Below, piece by piece: positions 41,307-49,318 of a DNA stretch of 49,368 nt (position 1 is its first letter; every line of letters begins with the position of its first letter). Under the pieces are notes generated by a model that searched no databases, was not told the origin of the DNA, and was given only the letters and a program-made list of their open reading frames with translations. The position numbers and the translations under genes were made by a program. The stretch comes from Vicinamibacteria bacterium (lineage in GTDB: Bacteria; Acidobacteriota; Vicinamibacteria; Vicinamibacterales; UBA2999): positions 1 to 49,368 of the forward strand of contig JAICQE010000008.1 in assembly GCA_025938035.1 (NCBI GenBank). The letters run 5' to 3'.

Positions 41307-42212
41307 CTATGGAACAAAGAAGCGCGTGTTGTCGATCTCTTCCTGGCTGCCGAGCATCAGCGTCGGACCCTCGTTGTACTGCTGGCAGATGTACTCGAAC
41401 AGCTCGTCACCCGGCCTCCATCTGAGGTTGAAATCCGCCGTCGTCCAGGGCGCCGTGTACGCGCCGGGATCGTCGATCGTCGCCTGATACCGCATCGTGT
41501 TCATGTCCGTTCGGGTCAGGCGCTCGGTGAACTTCAGTTGCGACGTGTGCGGCGTGCCGCGCGTGTCCAGCCAGAACTTCTCGTTCAGCCCGCGCGTTTC
41601 AATCACGAGCGTATCGCCTTCCCAGTGCCCGATCGAATAGCCGTAGTTCGTCAACGGGATGTTCTGCGGGAACGAGCGCCCGTCGAGGTAGATGATCCGG
41701 TACGAATTGGGACCGCCGTTGTCCATGATGTACATCCGCTTCAGGTCAGGGACTTCGACGAACTCCGTGCCGTACGGCGTGGAGAACTGCCGCGACACGC
41801 CGGACGCCTTGCACCGCGTGTGCGGCTCGAATTGGTCGATCTGACGGATGTCGTAGGCTGCGCGCGCCCAGGGCTGAAACGGAATCTTGTCGAGTTGCCC
41901 TTGTGGAAGCGTCGTCACGCCGGCGCCCCACCCACCGACGGGCTGTCCCGGCACCGAGCCGAGAATCGGTTTGCCATCGGGCCATCGTGGCGTCGGTGCC
42001 GACGGCGCCGCGGCCCCTCGACCCTGGCCGCGCCCCTGGCCACCTGCCCGCCCCTGGCCACCTGCGCCGGCGGCTCGTCCCTGGCCGCCCGCGCCGGCTG
42101 CTCGCCCCTGACCCGCGCCAGCGTCCTGCGCAAACGCACCGCTCGTCGTGGCGACGGCGAATGTCAGGCACGCAGCCAGCGTAAAAGGACCTCTCATCGA
42201 TCGAATCCTCAT
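41307..42212 (-). CDS. Secreted GDTLVVET-family protein, paralogue 3, with Gly/Arg repeat linker
   Basis: 301 residues; both the ATG at 42212 and one at 42197 have acceptable ribosome sites. Signal peptide FTLAACLTFAVATTSGAFAQ. Residues about 30-70 are a tandem low-complexity repeat of GQGRAAGAGG units; the DNA repeat is imperfect. The core domain follows with FQPWARAAYDIRQIDQFEPH, CKASGVSRQFSTPYG, RIIYLDGRSFPQNI, GHWEGDTLVIETRGL and TERLTRTDMNTMRYQATIDD. It is closest to paralogue 4, encoded immediately upstream in the same unit. Function unknown. Confidence 0.82.
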   Translation of the reverse strand: MRIRSMRGPFTLAACLTFAVATTSGAFAQDAGAGQGRAAGAGGQGRAAGAGGQGRAGGQGRGQGRGAAAPSAPTPRWPDGKPILGSVPGQPVGGWGAGVTTLPQGQLDKIPFQPWARAAYDIRQIDQFEPHTRCKASGVSRQFSTPYGTEFVEVPDLKRMYIMDNGGPNSYRIIYLDGRSFPQNIPLTNYGYSIGHWEGDTLVIETRGLNEKFWLDTRGTPHTSQLKFTERLTRTDMNTMRYQATIDDPGAYTAPWTTADFNLRWRPGDELFEYICQQYNEGPTLMLGSQEEIDNTRFFVP

Positions 42213-42222
42213 CTCGAACTCC

Positions 42223-42247
42223 AGGTCCGCCTGAAGGCGGACACTAC
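42223..42247 (-). repeat. Dispersed hairpin repeat, copy 2
   Basis: The same 25-base element as at 21051-21074, inverted. It lies in the 72-base gap between two genes of one minus-strand unit. Confidence 0.85.
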
Positions 42248-42257
42248 GTCTTCCTCG

Positions 42258-42282
42258 AGGTCCGCCTGAAGGCGGACACTAC
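42258..42282 (-). repeat. Dispersed hairpin repeat, copy 3
   Basis: Direct repeat of copy 2 starting 35 bases further on, identical over the whole element, ending two bases before the stop codon of the gene at 42285. Together with copy 2 it forms a tandem double hairpin. Confidence 0.85.
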
Positions 42283-42284
42283 CT

Positions 42285-43397
42285 CTACGGGCGATTGTCC
42301 ATGCACAGGAAGTACGGCGTCTCTTCGCCGGGCACCCAGTTCAGATTCCAGGTGCTCTTCCACGCCCGGGTATAGGCGCCCGGATCGTCGATCGTGACTT
42401 CGTACCGCATCGTCCCCATGTCGGTGCGGGTAAATCGCTCAATCAGGTGAAGCTGTTCGGTGTGCGGCAGGCCGCCGTTGTCGAACCAGAACTCCTCATT
42501 GAACGAACGCGTGTCGACGACGAAGGTGTCGCCCTCCCAGCGGGCGACGGCCTGACCGTAGAACACCGGATTATCGTCGTTGCCGTTCACCTGACCGACC
42601 TGCTTGCGGCCGTCGGTATAGATGATGCGCCGGTTCCGGTTGGCGCTGCCCATCAGCACGAAGACACGTTTGAAATCCGGCTGCTCGACGAATTGGAATC
42701 CGTAAGGCTGCTGGAACTGACGCGGGCCACCCGGCGGCTTGCACCAGAGATACATGGGATCGCGCTGCAGGAACGTCCGTTGTCTCTCGCGATACAGACT
42801 GAGCGCCCAGGGCTGCATGGGAGCGACCTTCGACGCGTCGGCAACGTTGTTCAACAGGCCGTAGCGATCCATCTGCACGTTGACGCCATCTTCGAGAAGA
42901 CCACCGCGTGTCGGGTATCCCCAATAGCCGGTCTCACCCGGAGGAGGACCAAGTCGCGGCTGGCCGGACGGCCAGCGCGGCGTGGTTCCGGTGGCCACAC
43001 GCCGTGCCTTCGGCGTGCCGTTCGTACCGACGTACACCGGCTTATTGGTGGACGTCATCACCACGGACCTGCCGGAGATCTGCCGGCTGCCGTCACGCGC
43101 GGCGTATCCCTCCACGCGAATCGTTTCGCCGATGGGAAGTGACGCCTGACTCCAGCCGTTGTCCGTGAGAACGATCGGACCTTCCACTTCCACTGCCCAC
43201 AGCGCCGGCAGTGGCTGTCCGGGCACCTTCATCAGGATATGGACATAGGGGTTGGCCCAGTCGATCTGTGTCACCGTGCCGGTGAGCGTCAACGGCTTCG
43301 TCAAGTCGAATTTTGCTGCGAGCGTATGCTGCGCGCCCAGCGACACGACACCAACAGCAACGGTCAGCATGACCGCAACCACAGCCCGCTTCGTCAT
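42285..43397 (-). CDS. DUF6152 fused to the GDTLVVET domain, paralogue 4
   Basis: 370 residues from the ATG at 43397 (GGTGAAGAG upstream); the frame is open to 43466. Signal peptide VVAVMLTVAVGVVSLGAQ. The DUF6152 part: HTLAAKFDLTKPLTLTGTVT, IDWANPYVHILMKV, WAVEVEGPIVLTDNGW, GETIRVEGYAARDGSRQISG. The second domain: VAPMQPWALSLYRERQRTF, WCKPPGGPRQFQQPYGFQFV, RRIIYTDGRKQVGQV, ARWEGDTFVVDTRSFNEEFW, IERFTRTDMGTMRYEVTIDD. Same order as the gene at 34255. First gene of a unit with 41307-42212 and 40872-41294. Confidence 0.88.
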   Translation of the reverse strand: MTKRAVVAVMLTVAVGVVSLGAQHTLAAKFDLTKPLTLTGTVTQIDWANPYVHILMKVPGQPLPALWAVEVEGPIVLTDNGWSQASLPIGETIRVEGYAARDGSRQISGRSVVMTSTNKPVYVGTNGTPKARRVATGTTPRWPSGQPRLGPPPGETGYWGYPTRGGLLEDGVNVQMDRYGLLNNVADASKVAPMQPWALSLYRERQRTFLQRDPMYLWCKPPGGPRQFQQPYGFQFVEQPDFKRVFVLMGSANRNRRIIYTDGRKQVGQVNGNDDNPVFYGQAVARWEGDTFVVDTRSFNEEFWFDNGGLPHTEQLHLIERFTRTDMGTMRYEVTIDDPGAYTRAWKSTWNLNWVPGEETPYFLCMDNRP

Positions 43398-43478
43398 CAG
43401 CTCTTCACCTGCTTCGAGTATCGGTTGGCGCAGATCATGGCGCGACCGGGTATGCCTGTCAAACATCGAATCGCCCGG

Positions 43479-43853
43479 TTACGCCGAGTCGCGGTGGACC
43501 GTGTCGGGTGAGAACGCCGGCAGACAGACCGCCACATACTCGGCCCCGTCTGCGTCGGGCGTGCTGTAACGGACCCATTCCCCTGGCGCGGTGACGACCG
43601 CCTGCCCTGCCTGCACGTCGAGGCTGCCGCCTTCGTGCTCGACCCGTACCATTCCGCGAAGCACGATGGTGATCTCCTCGAACGTCGGCCGCTGGCCGGG
43701 CTCGAACCAACCCGCCGGGGAGCGCATGCGCGCGACGCTCACGGCGTCGTGACCGCTGTTGACGCGGCCCACATACTCTTCAATCCGCTTTGGTTTCGTG
43801 CCCGCGGCCTGGATGATGGATGGAGCGTCGATGAGACGTGGCATGGTGCTCAT
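43479..43853 (-). CDS. Cupin-domain protein
   Basis: 124 residues, no signal. A single cupin barrel: SVARMRSPAGWFEPGQRPTF, EEITIVLRGMVRVEHEGGSL, DVQAGQAVVTAPGEWVRYS. The first motif normally supplies two His and a Glu; here the His positions are Q and F, while the Glu in TFEEITIVL remains, so metal binding is uncertain. Likely a small binding or isomerase-type protein in the cytoplasm; substrate unknown. It is 81 bases upstream of the start at 43397 on the same strand and could be part of that unit. Confidence 0.88.
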   Translation of the reverse strand: MSTMPRLIDAPSIIQAAGTKPKRIEEYVGRVNSGHDAVSVARMRSPAGWFEPGQRPTFEEITIVLRGMVRVEHEGGSLDVQAGQAVVTAPGEWVRYSTPDADGAEYVAVCLPAFSPDTVHRDSA

Positions 43854-43869
43854 CGTATCCGCAAAACGG

Positions 43870-43889
43870 GGCCGACCTCAGGGTCGGCC
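43870..43889 (-). terminator. Hairpin between the SYLF and cupin genes
   Basis: GGCCGACC (43870-43877) pairs with GGTCGGCC (43882-43889), four-base loop, 18 bases after the SYLF stop. Same stem sequence type as the hairpin at 26956-27007. No clear T-run. Confidence 0.55.
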
Positions 43890-43907
43890 TCGTTCACGCA
43901 CGGCCCG

Positions 43908-44609
43908 TCACTTCACGCCGGTTGTCCCGCGCACGTCCCGGCCGAGCGCCTCGCTAAACGCTCTTCCCTCTGGCGGCACCGTCACTCGCGCGGTGCCGAG
44001 CGCGATATCCCGGGGTACGGCGCCAGCTCCGTACGCACGGATGTTCGCATCCTTGTCCGGCCTCAACGATCCGCCCGACAGATCGATGCCCGCAAACAGT
44101 CCTTTCGAGCGCGAATACGACAGCATCTCCGCCGTCATCTGCGCGTCCGTCGCCGCGCTGACCGTCCGCCCGACGGGACCTGCGGCAACCGACGCGTCGG
44201 TCCCCAGCGTCACTTTGTTCGACAGCAGCTTCTCCAGTCCGCGCCGGTTCATGATCACGAGGACCAGCTGCGTCGCCTGCACACCGGCCTGCAGCCCGAA
44301 ACTGCCCTTGGTGAGCTCCATGAAGACAGGCGCGCCCCATGTGGCGCCCTGCCGGCAGCTCAACACACCGCTGCCGCCCTCGGCGCCGACGATGAAGCCC
44401 GCCTTCTTGAGCGACGGAATCACCACGACGCATTCGGCCTTCTTCCAAATTGCCTCAGGAATACCCTTATCGGGGACGTCCCGGATTTCGCCGACTGCGG
44501 CCGCTGCGTCCCTCAGCTGTTCGATGTCGTCCTTGTCCAGCTGCGCGAAAGCCGGCGTCGCCATGAGCAGCGCCGTCACAGCCACAGCACCCAATCTCAA
44601 CGCGCACAT
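43908..44609 (-). CDS. SYLF-domain (Ysc84-like) lipid-binding protein
   Basis: 233 residues; GGGAGGTAACAGT before the ATG. Signal peptide LGAVAVTALLMATPAFAQ. The SYLF pattern is complete: IPEAIWKKAECVVVIPSLKK, GFIVGAEGGSGVLSCRQGA, WGAPVFMELTKGSFGLQAGV, ATQLVLVIMNRRGLEKLLSN, KVTLGTDASVAAGPVGRTV, SYSRSKGLFAGIDLSGGSLR. The domain binds phosphoinositides in eukaryotic Ysc84/SH3YL1; in bacteria it is a periplasmic lipid-associated protein of unknown role. The C-terminal part is longer than the domain itself. It stands alone with a hairpin at its end. Confidence 0.92.
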   Translation of the reverse strand: MCALRLGAVAVTALLMATPAFAQLDKDDIEQLRDAAAAVGEIRDVPDKGIPEAIWKKAECVVVIPSLKKAGFIVGAEGGSGVLSCRQGATWGAPVFMELTKGSFGLQAGVQATQLVLVIMNRRGLEKLLSNKVTLGTDASVAAGPVGRTVSAATDAQMTAEMLSYSRSKGLFAGIDLSGGSLRPDKDANIRAYGAGAVPRDIALGTARVTVPPEGRAFSEALGRDVRGTTGVK

Positions 44610-44825
44610 ACTGTTACCTCCCGTCCACGTTCAGAAGGTGCAAGTCGCGCACGCGGCGGAAGCGAATGAATGCCGCACGTGGCGGGGCGGTCGACATGGG
44701 CGTTCACGGCCGGCGGAGAGGATCCACCGCCGGCTGTGCAGCCGTCCGGCTGAAGCTGAAGCGGGACACCAGTCGAGTGTCCGACGCGGCCACTTGTGCC
44801 AGAACGAGTCGAGGGTACACAGGAA
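44610..44825. other. Intergenic stretch before the SYLF gene
   Basis: The gap from 44610 to 44961 is the longest without a CDS. Its left part holds nothing I can name apart from a GC-rich imperfect inverted region near 44717-44760. The right part holds a terminator-like hairpin and the tRNA-like element. Confidence 0.5.
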
Positions 44826-44855
44826 GAGGCACCAAGACCGGTGTCCAGGTGCCTC
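44826..44855 (-). terminator. Terminator-like hairpin after the tRNA-like element
   Basis: On the minus strand GAGGCACC pairs with GGTGCCTC (eight bases) and is followed by TTCCTGT. It lies 16 bases after the CCA end of the tRNA-like element, so it would end the transcript of the HerA/membrane-protein unit together with that element. Confidence 0.6.
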
Positions 44856-44871
44856 AATCCTGGGGAAAGAA

Positions 44872-44961
44872 TGGTGGGCTGGGCCCGATTCGAACGGGCA
44901 TCACTCTGTTCTGACGGCAAGCCGTCAGCTTAGAGATTCTCCTGCATTGGAGGACCAGCCC
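44872..44961 (-). ncRNA. tRNA-like RNA without anticodon loop, with encoded CCA
   Basis: Read on the minus strand: a seven-base acceptor stem GGGCTGG/CCAGCCC (44961-44955 with 44882-44876), discriminator A and encoded CCA (44874-44872). The T arm is perfect: GCCCG-TTCGAAT-CGGGC, with a loop matching the T-loop consensus. The D-like arm is CTCC-AATGCA-GGAG and lacks the GG of real D loops. In place of an anticodon arm stands a longer arm: ATC/GAT and TCT/AGA stems, an AAG/AAC internal loop, and CTGACGG-CTTG-CCGTCAG capped by a four-base loop. No seven-base anticodon loop can be drawn. It begins at the base directly after the stop codon of the membrane-protein gene. Confidence 0.75.
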
Positions 44962-46488
44962 TCAAACTCCGGTCGTCACATTCGGCCGCGAAGCCACGAG
45001 TCGTGCGGCGCGGCGCTTCCAGGTGTCACGCCGTCGGTCAATCATCGTGGCATTTGCGCGCCCCCCGGGCGTTGCGGCCAGCGGATCGAGTAACGCGAGC
45101 GCCCGCTCGATCTCCGCTCGGCTCCGCTCGGCCCACGCCTGCTGTACGAGATAGTCAAACCACACCAACGTGGGCCGTTCACCCTCCTTGGCGGCCGTCA
45201 ACTCCTGATCGATTCCTTCTCTCGTCAGAGTCTCTTCCGTCGTTCCGAAGCGTACCGACGCAGCGGCCAGCCATGGCGCGATCGCCGATAGGTGAATCCT
45301 GTTCAATTGATTCCTGTCGATCTGTACCTGGCGGAGATCTCTGTCCGGAACGCTCTTGAGCGCTTTCGGGCGCCCATCGCCCCGCACGTAATGAACACGC
45401 CGGTTCCGGCCAGCCTCGTAAAAGCCGGGAGCCAATCGACCACGGTTCACCCAGGCACGAAACCGGGGCCGCAAGATCATTCTTCGGATCGCCGCCGGTG
45501 AGACGGCAACCAATGCGGTGGCACCCGCCACCACGGCGAGTCCTGTGGCAAGAACAGCGCGGCGGCGCCGGCTGAACGCGTACTGTGGCGAGCGCTCGAA
45601 TGAATACGAATCAGGCACGCGGCCGGGTGTCAGCCACCAGCACGCGATTCCGATGAAGACGGTGCCGAGAAGAATGGTCGTCGGCAAGACCAGTGTATTC
45701 CTGAAGATCACTGCCGAGGCGGATGCCTGGACATCCAGTTGCGAGTACAGGATGCCGATGTAGACGACGTGCGCGGTGACCAGGCCTGCCCCAAGTTGAA
45801 CGAGACCAAGGCCGACATGATTTTGCGCGCTCGTACGATCCCAGCCCGCCGCCGACCGAAGAAGCGTGGCCGATACGTACGCGCCATCTCGCCTGGGTAG
45901 CGGCGCTATCCAGAACGGCAGCGACCCCGCGACGTCGTGGAGCACCTTCGGATCGACCTCGAGCTCGGAAACGAAGATCCGCAGCGCGCGCGAATACAGC
46001 GTCAGCACCGATCGACGGCACCACGACAGGTAGTACAACAGCGAAGCCGCGCACACCAGCCACACCAGCGCGGCAGACGCGTCCCTTACGGTGATCGGCG
46101 GTAAACCCGGAAAGGTAAAGGTGAGCGTTTTCGCTCTCTCAGTGTCCTGTTGAATCTTCCCAGCCTGTTCCTGGAGCTGAACGGCTTGAGTTTTCAACAA
46201 CTCGGCATACCCGGATCGGCGGCGCGTTCGATCCGACTGCGGGTCTGCTGAGCGCAGCTTCCTGACAAGATCGGTGTTGTTCGCTTCAGCGGCGTCGCGC
46301 TCGCGAGACAGGTTCGCATACCGCGGCTTGTCGGCGAGCGCCTGGAGGAGACCGCCGGTACGATCTTGCAGCTCGAGGGACCAGATAAGAACGAGCGCCA
46401 GGCCGGCACCGAACGCAATCACGCCCGCCCGCGCAGCGCGACTCTGCGCCAGTTGAAGATAGGCTTTGGCGATGTCTCCTCGAGTCAT
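44962..46488 (-). CDS. Multi-pass membrane protein with coiled coil, partner of the HerA-like ATPase
   Basis: 508 residues from the ATG at 46488; the frame continues to 46713, but that part overlaps the ATPase gene. The ribosome site is weak, so a start further upstream is possible. Helix 1 at 21-38 (AGVIAFGAGLALVLIWSLEL), then a charged coiled-coil region to about 120 (RYANLSRERDAAEANNTDLV, QAVQLQEQAGKIQQDTERAK). Further helices: AALVWLVCAASLLYYLSW, VGLGLVQLGAGLVTAHVVYI, LVLPTTILLGTVFIGIACWW, AVLATGLAVVAGATALVAV. The C-terminal 170 residues are soluble and helical. No family recognised. The stop codon touches the 5' end of the tRNA-like element. Confidence 0.75.
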   Translation of the reverse strand: MTRGDIAKAYLQLAQSRAARAGVIAFGAGLALVLIWSLELQDRTGGLLQALADKPRYANLSRERDAAEANNTDLVRKLRSADPQSDRTRRRSGYAELLKTQAVQLQEQAGKIQQDTERAKTLTFTFPGLPPITVRDASAALVWLVCAASLLYYLSWCRRSVLTLYSRALRIFVSELEVDPKVLHDVAGSLPFWIAPLPRRDGAYVSATLLRSAAGWDRTSAQNHVGLGLVQLGAGLVTAHVVYIGILYSQLDVQASASAVIFRNTLVLPTTILLGTVFIGIACWWLTPGRVPDSYSFERSPQYAFSRRRRAVLATGLAVVAGATALVAVSPAAIRRMILRPRFRAWVNRGRLAPGFYEAGRNRRVHYVRGDGRPKALKSVPDRDLRQVQIDRNQLNRIHLSAIAPWLAAASVRFGTTEETLTREGIDQELTAAKEGERPTLVWFDYLVQQAWAERSRAEIERALALLDPLAATPGGRANATMIDRRRDTWKRRAARLVASRPNVTTGV

Positions 46489-46615
46489 GCGCTGAGACTC
46501 ACTTCGGCCTGACCGCACCGCGTCGCCGTCCCGGTCGGACCTGCCGCTTTCGCGTGCTTCTCGTTTTCGGTTGCCGCCCTCCGGAGTGATCGCTGGGCGC
46601 AGCCCAATGATCCTC

Positions 46616-48136
46616 TCAAAGGTTTCGTCCCCCTTCGACGGTCCGGCGCGCTGCGGTATACATGAACCTTGGTCCTCCAGGAGACCAGCGTCCGACCAGC
46701 AGGGCGCGGCCAAGGTCGAACTCCAGACACTTCTCCAGCATCTTCGGATGCACGTCGTCGAGGCCGAGCAGGTTCCGGGCGATGTTGAGCACCGATTCGG
46801 AACTCAGTTTCATGATTGCCTTGTTCTCGCATTCCGATAGCACAAGGGGATCGAGCTTGTCCGGCCGCTGACTGACGAGCACGACGAATAATCCATACTT
46901 CCGCCCCTCGGCCACAACGGTCCGAAAAATCTCACGAACGGCCGCCTCCGCCTTTGTCCGCGGATGATCCGGAATCAGGTTGTGCGCCTCATCGATCACG
47001 ATGAATGTCGGTACCCGGATGTCTCGTCCGCCGGGTTGCCGCAACGCGTTCGCCCACCGCGCGCGAGCATCGTTCCATTCCCCGCTCATGATTGCGTTGA
47101 TCGCGAGGAGGCGCGTGTTCTGGTCCGCCAGAGATGGCAGGTCGACGACGTCGAGACGCTTTACCGACATGAACTGTGTTTTGGGTCGGTCGATCTTGGG
47201 ACTGATCACGCCGGCCGTCTCATAGCCGCGAGCCTTTGAAAAGTAGAAATGCTCCACAGCTTCCGAGACGTACTTCGGGGTACGGACCAGACTCTCGGTC
47301 AGCGAGCTGATCCGGGATCGGACGCGCGACTGGGCGTACGCGATGAACGACGGCTCGCCGATGAGATACTCGGACCCTGCGCCGAAGTACGTTTCTCTGA
47401 TGTACGCCGGAAGACCGCCTTTTGCGGAGGCCGGCAGAATGCTGTCCGGGTCGTACTTCAGCCTCAGGCGATCGCGAAAACTCAATTCGGAGAGCCGTGC
47501 TTCACGCAGCAACTGCTCGGCCTCCTCGATCAGATCTCGCGTTTTCGGCGGCGCGGCATCCTTGAGGAGACGCAATTCAGAAAGATCCCGAACGAAGGTG
47601 TGACAGTGGTAGAGGTCGCTTCGCAGCATCGGGTCGAGGTCTTCGGCCAGGACGTCCATCGACAGAGCCGGCCACGAGACCTGCAGCCCCTCGTAGGGTG
47701 CCGCGTACGAGTCCCGCCCGCCGGTGCGAATGCGAACGCGACTCTTTCCCCACAGACGCGAGAACTCGCTGCGGGTTCTCTCATGCGTCAGCTTGCCACG
47801 ACGGCGAGGCCTGTCGTACCGGGGATTCGCCCACAGCGAGGCATCTTCAACCTCGTGGATACGTCGGAAGTCGGCGTTCGGATCCAGAACGATGCAGCGG
47901 GCCTTCGTGCGCAGGATGATCTCCTCGACAAGACGACCGAGGAAGAACGATTTCCCCGAGCCAGACTGCGCGATGATGGCGGTGTGACCCGCGATCGTCT
48001 CGGCAGGCACGGCAACGAGATCGTCGGGCCTCTGCTCGCCTGCCTGCGCACTGCCTTCCACCCAATAGGCGGGCTCCAACGTGGAGGTTGTGCGCCAACC
48101 GAGGATCAGCTCGGATCGTTCGAAAGGCCCCACCAT
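46616..48136 (-). CDS. HerA/VirB4-like ATPase (DUF87 type)
   Basis: 506 residues; AAAGGAAAG before the ATG. ETIAGHTAIIAQSGSGKSFF holds the Walker A motif with Lys62, followed by CIVLDPNADF. Walker B is TFIVIDEAHNL with Asp382/Glu383, then VVAEGRKYGLFVVLVSQRPD (sensor/arginine-finger region) and ALLVGRWSPGGPRF. This is the HerA-FtsK superfamily, hexameric pumps for DNA or protein. Residues 90-330 are a long insertion with helical character (LIEEAEQLLREARLSELSF). There is no NurA nuclease nearby, so archaeal-type end resection is not suggested. The following gene encodes a membrane protein, 127 bases away. Confidence 0.88.
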   Translation of the reverse strand: MVGPFERSELILGWRTTSTLEPAYWVEGSAQAGEQRPDDLVAVPAETIAGHTAIIAQSGSGKSFFLGRLVEEIILRTKARCIVLDPNADFRRIHEVEDASLWANPRYDRPRRRGKLTHERTRSEFSRLWGKSRVRIRTGGRDSYAAPYEGLQVSWPALSMDVLAEDLDPMLRSDLYHCHTFVRDLSELRLLKDAAPPKTRDLIEEAEQLLREARLSELSFRDRLRLKYDPDSILPASAKGGLPAYIRETYFGAGSEYLIGEPSFIAYAQSRVRSRISSLTESLVRTPKYVSEAVEHFYFSKARGYETAGVISPKIDRPKTQFMSVKRLDVVDLPSLADQNTRLLAINAIMSGEWNDARARWANALRQPGGRDIRVPTFIVIDEAHNLIPDHPRTKAEAAVREIFRTVVAEGRKYGLFVVLVSQRPDKLDPLVLSECENKAIMKLSSESVLNIARNLLGLDDVHPKMLEKCLEFDLGRALLVGRWSPGGPRFMYTAARRTVEGGRNL

Positions 48137-48221
48137 CGACTTTCCTTTCTGAAGCCGGACGTCCGGGAGGCGTGGAGTCTAGCGCGACGGTCGAGCTGGA
48201 TCAATTGACGGCCGGACGTAC

Positions 48222-48245
48222 GAACAAAAGGGCGAAGAGGCGCCC
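48222..48245 (-). terminator. Rho-independent terminator of the gene at 48259
   Basis: On the minus strand GGGCG-CCTCTT-CGCCC is followed by TTTTGTT; 14 bases after the stop codon. Confidence 0.7.
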
Positions 48246-48258
48246 CCGGACACTAGAT

Positions 48259-49251
48259 CTACCGTGCGCTGCCGGATTCCGCCGTGCGCGCGGCGCTCAG
48301 AATGTTCCTGATTGCCTGATTTCCCTCGTGGCAGGCGTACTCGAGCACCGCTTCCTGATCGTTCATCGTCAGCGGAATCGTGAACGTCCACGGGCGTGAC
48401 CACGTCGTGGGATCGTCCACAGTGACCGTCCACTCGATCTTGTCCGGCGCGACCCGAGTGAAGCGCTCGATCAGCTTCAACGTGTCAGGGTTCGCGTTGC
48501 GATACGCGCTGCGCCCTTTGAAGTTCGTCGTCTCGACGACGAGCGTGTTGCCCTCCCACCGGCCGCGGGCGACGCCCATGTCCGAGCGGATCTGCGACCC
48601 GGCGCGCGGCGCGTCTCCAATCGGAATCACACGCGTGTCGTGCACCATCTCATAGCGGATCGCGACGACGCCCGGGCCCTGGACGATGTGATACGAGTTG
48701 CCGTACTGCCCGGGGAGCATCGAGCCCGGCAGTCCCCGGGTAATGCACCGATCCCACAGGCTGAAGTCCTCGTGGCTGTTGAACGGTCCGTTGCCGAAGC
48801 TGCCGGTGCGTGGGGCCGCGGCGATGCGGGCGCGTGCCTCGGGACGGATTGGCGGGATCCTGCCGTCCAGCGGATCGATGACGAACCACGGACGACTGCC
48901 CTTGGTGATTTCGTAAATGTCTCGGAATTCGGCCGAGTTGCCGATCCGTCCTTCAGGGTCGCCGCCAAAGTATTTGGCGCGCGCCAGCGTGTCCTCCTGC
49001 CGGCGGAGGACGGCCGCCGCGAGCTCGGCGGCGGTGATGTCTTCCATCCGGCGCCCTTCGAACTCCTTCGGCCGTTCGAATGGCGTGCCGGTCTCGTACT
49101 TGTTCGTGTAGTTGCCCTGCAGGTCGGGGTCGCCCCACGGTGTGCGTGGAGGCGTCCAGCCGCCCGCAGCGGAGCCGTTGGCGCGCTGGGCGTGGATTGC
49201 CGTGGCGAAGGAAAGAAGGACGAGCAGCGCACCGATGAAGGGCCTATGCAT
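48259..49251 (-). CDS. Secreted GDTLVVET-family protein, paralogue 5
   Basis: 330 residues; GAGAGG before the ATG. Signal peptide FIGALLVLLSFATAIHAQ. The N-terminal part has the PRTPWGDPDLQGNYTNKYET and PFERPKEFEGR motif widespread in Acidobacteriota secreted proteins, plus WFVIDPLDGRIPPIRPEARA. The core: WDRCITRGLPGSMLPGQYGN, GRWEGNTLVVETTNFKGRSA, LIERFTRVAPDKIEWTVTVD and DPTTWSRPWTFTIPLTMN. It is the longest of the single-domain versions and lacks a DUF6152 part. Function unknown. Its own terminator follows the stop, so it is monocistronic. Confidence 0.88.
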   Translation of the reverse strand: MHRPFIGALLVLLSFATAIHAQRANGSAAGGWTPPRTPWGDPDLQGNYTNKYETGTPFERPKEFEGRRMEDITAAELAAAVLRRQEDTLARAKYFGGDPEGRIGNSAEFRDIYEITKGSRPWFVIDPLDGRIPPIRPEARARIAAAPRTGSFGNGPFNSHEDFSLWDRCITRGLPGSMLPGQYGNSYHIVQGPGVVAIRYEMVHDTRVIPIGDAPRAGSQIRSDMGVARGRWEGNTLVVETTNFKGRSAYRNANPDTLKLIERFTRVAPDKIEWTVTVDDPTTWSRPWTFTIPLTMNDQEAVLEYACHEGNQAIRNILSAARTAESGSAR

Positions 49252-49318
49252 CTGCCTCTCCCGGAAGAATCACGGTAACTCTACTCCGGCGGGATTCCCA
49301 GGTCGATGGCGTACAGAA

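Noticed and set aside
42000..42125. CRISPR-like or minisatellite array
   Set aside because: Imperfect short repeats encode the Gly/Arg linker of the protein at 41307-42212; no constant repeat with unique spacers.
44872..44961. An ordinary tRNA gene
   Set aside because: Acceptor, T arm and CCA fit, but no seven-base anticodon loop or normal D loop can be folded.
43759..45093. Long plus-strand open frame of 444 codons across the SYLF gene and the tRNA-like element
   Set aside because: It is antisense to the well-supported SYLF gene and reads through the complement of the tRNA-like element; high-GC shadow frame without a signal or domain.
46616..48136. HerA-NurA DNA end-resection system
   Set aside because: No NurA-like nuclease is encoded nearby; the partner is a membrane protein.
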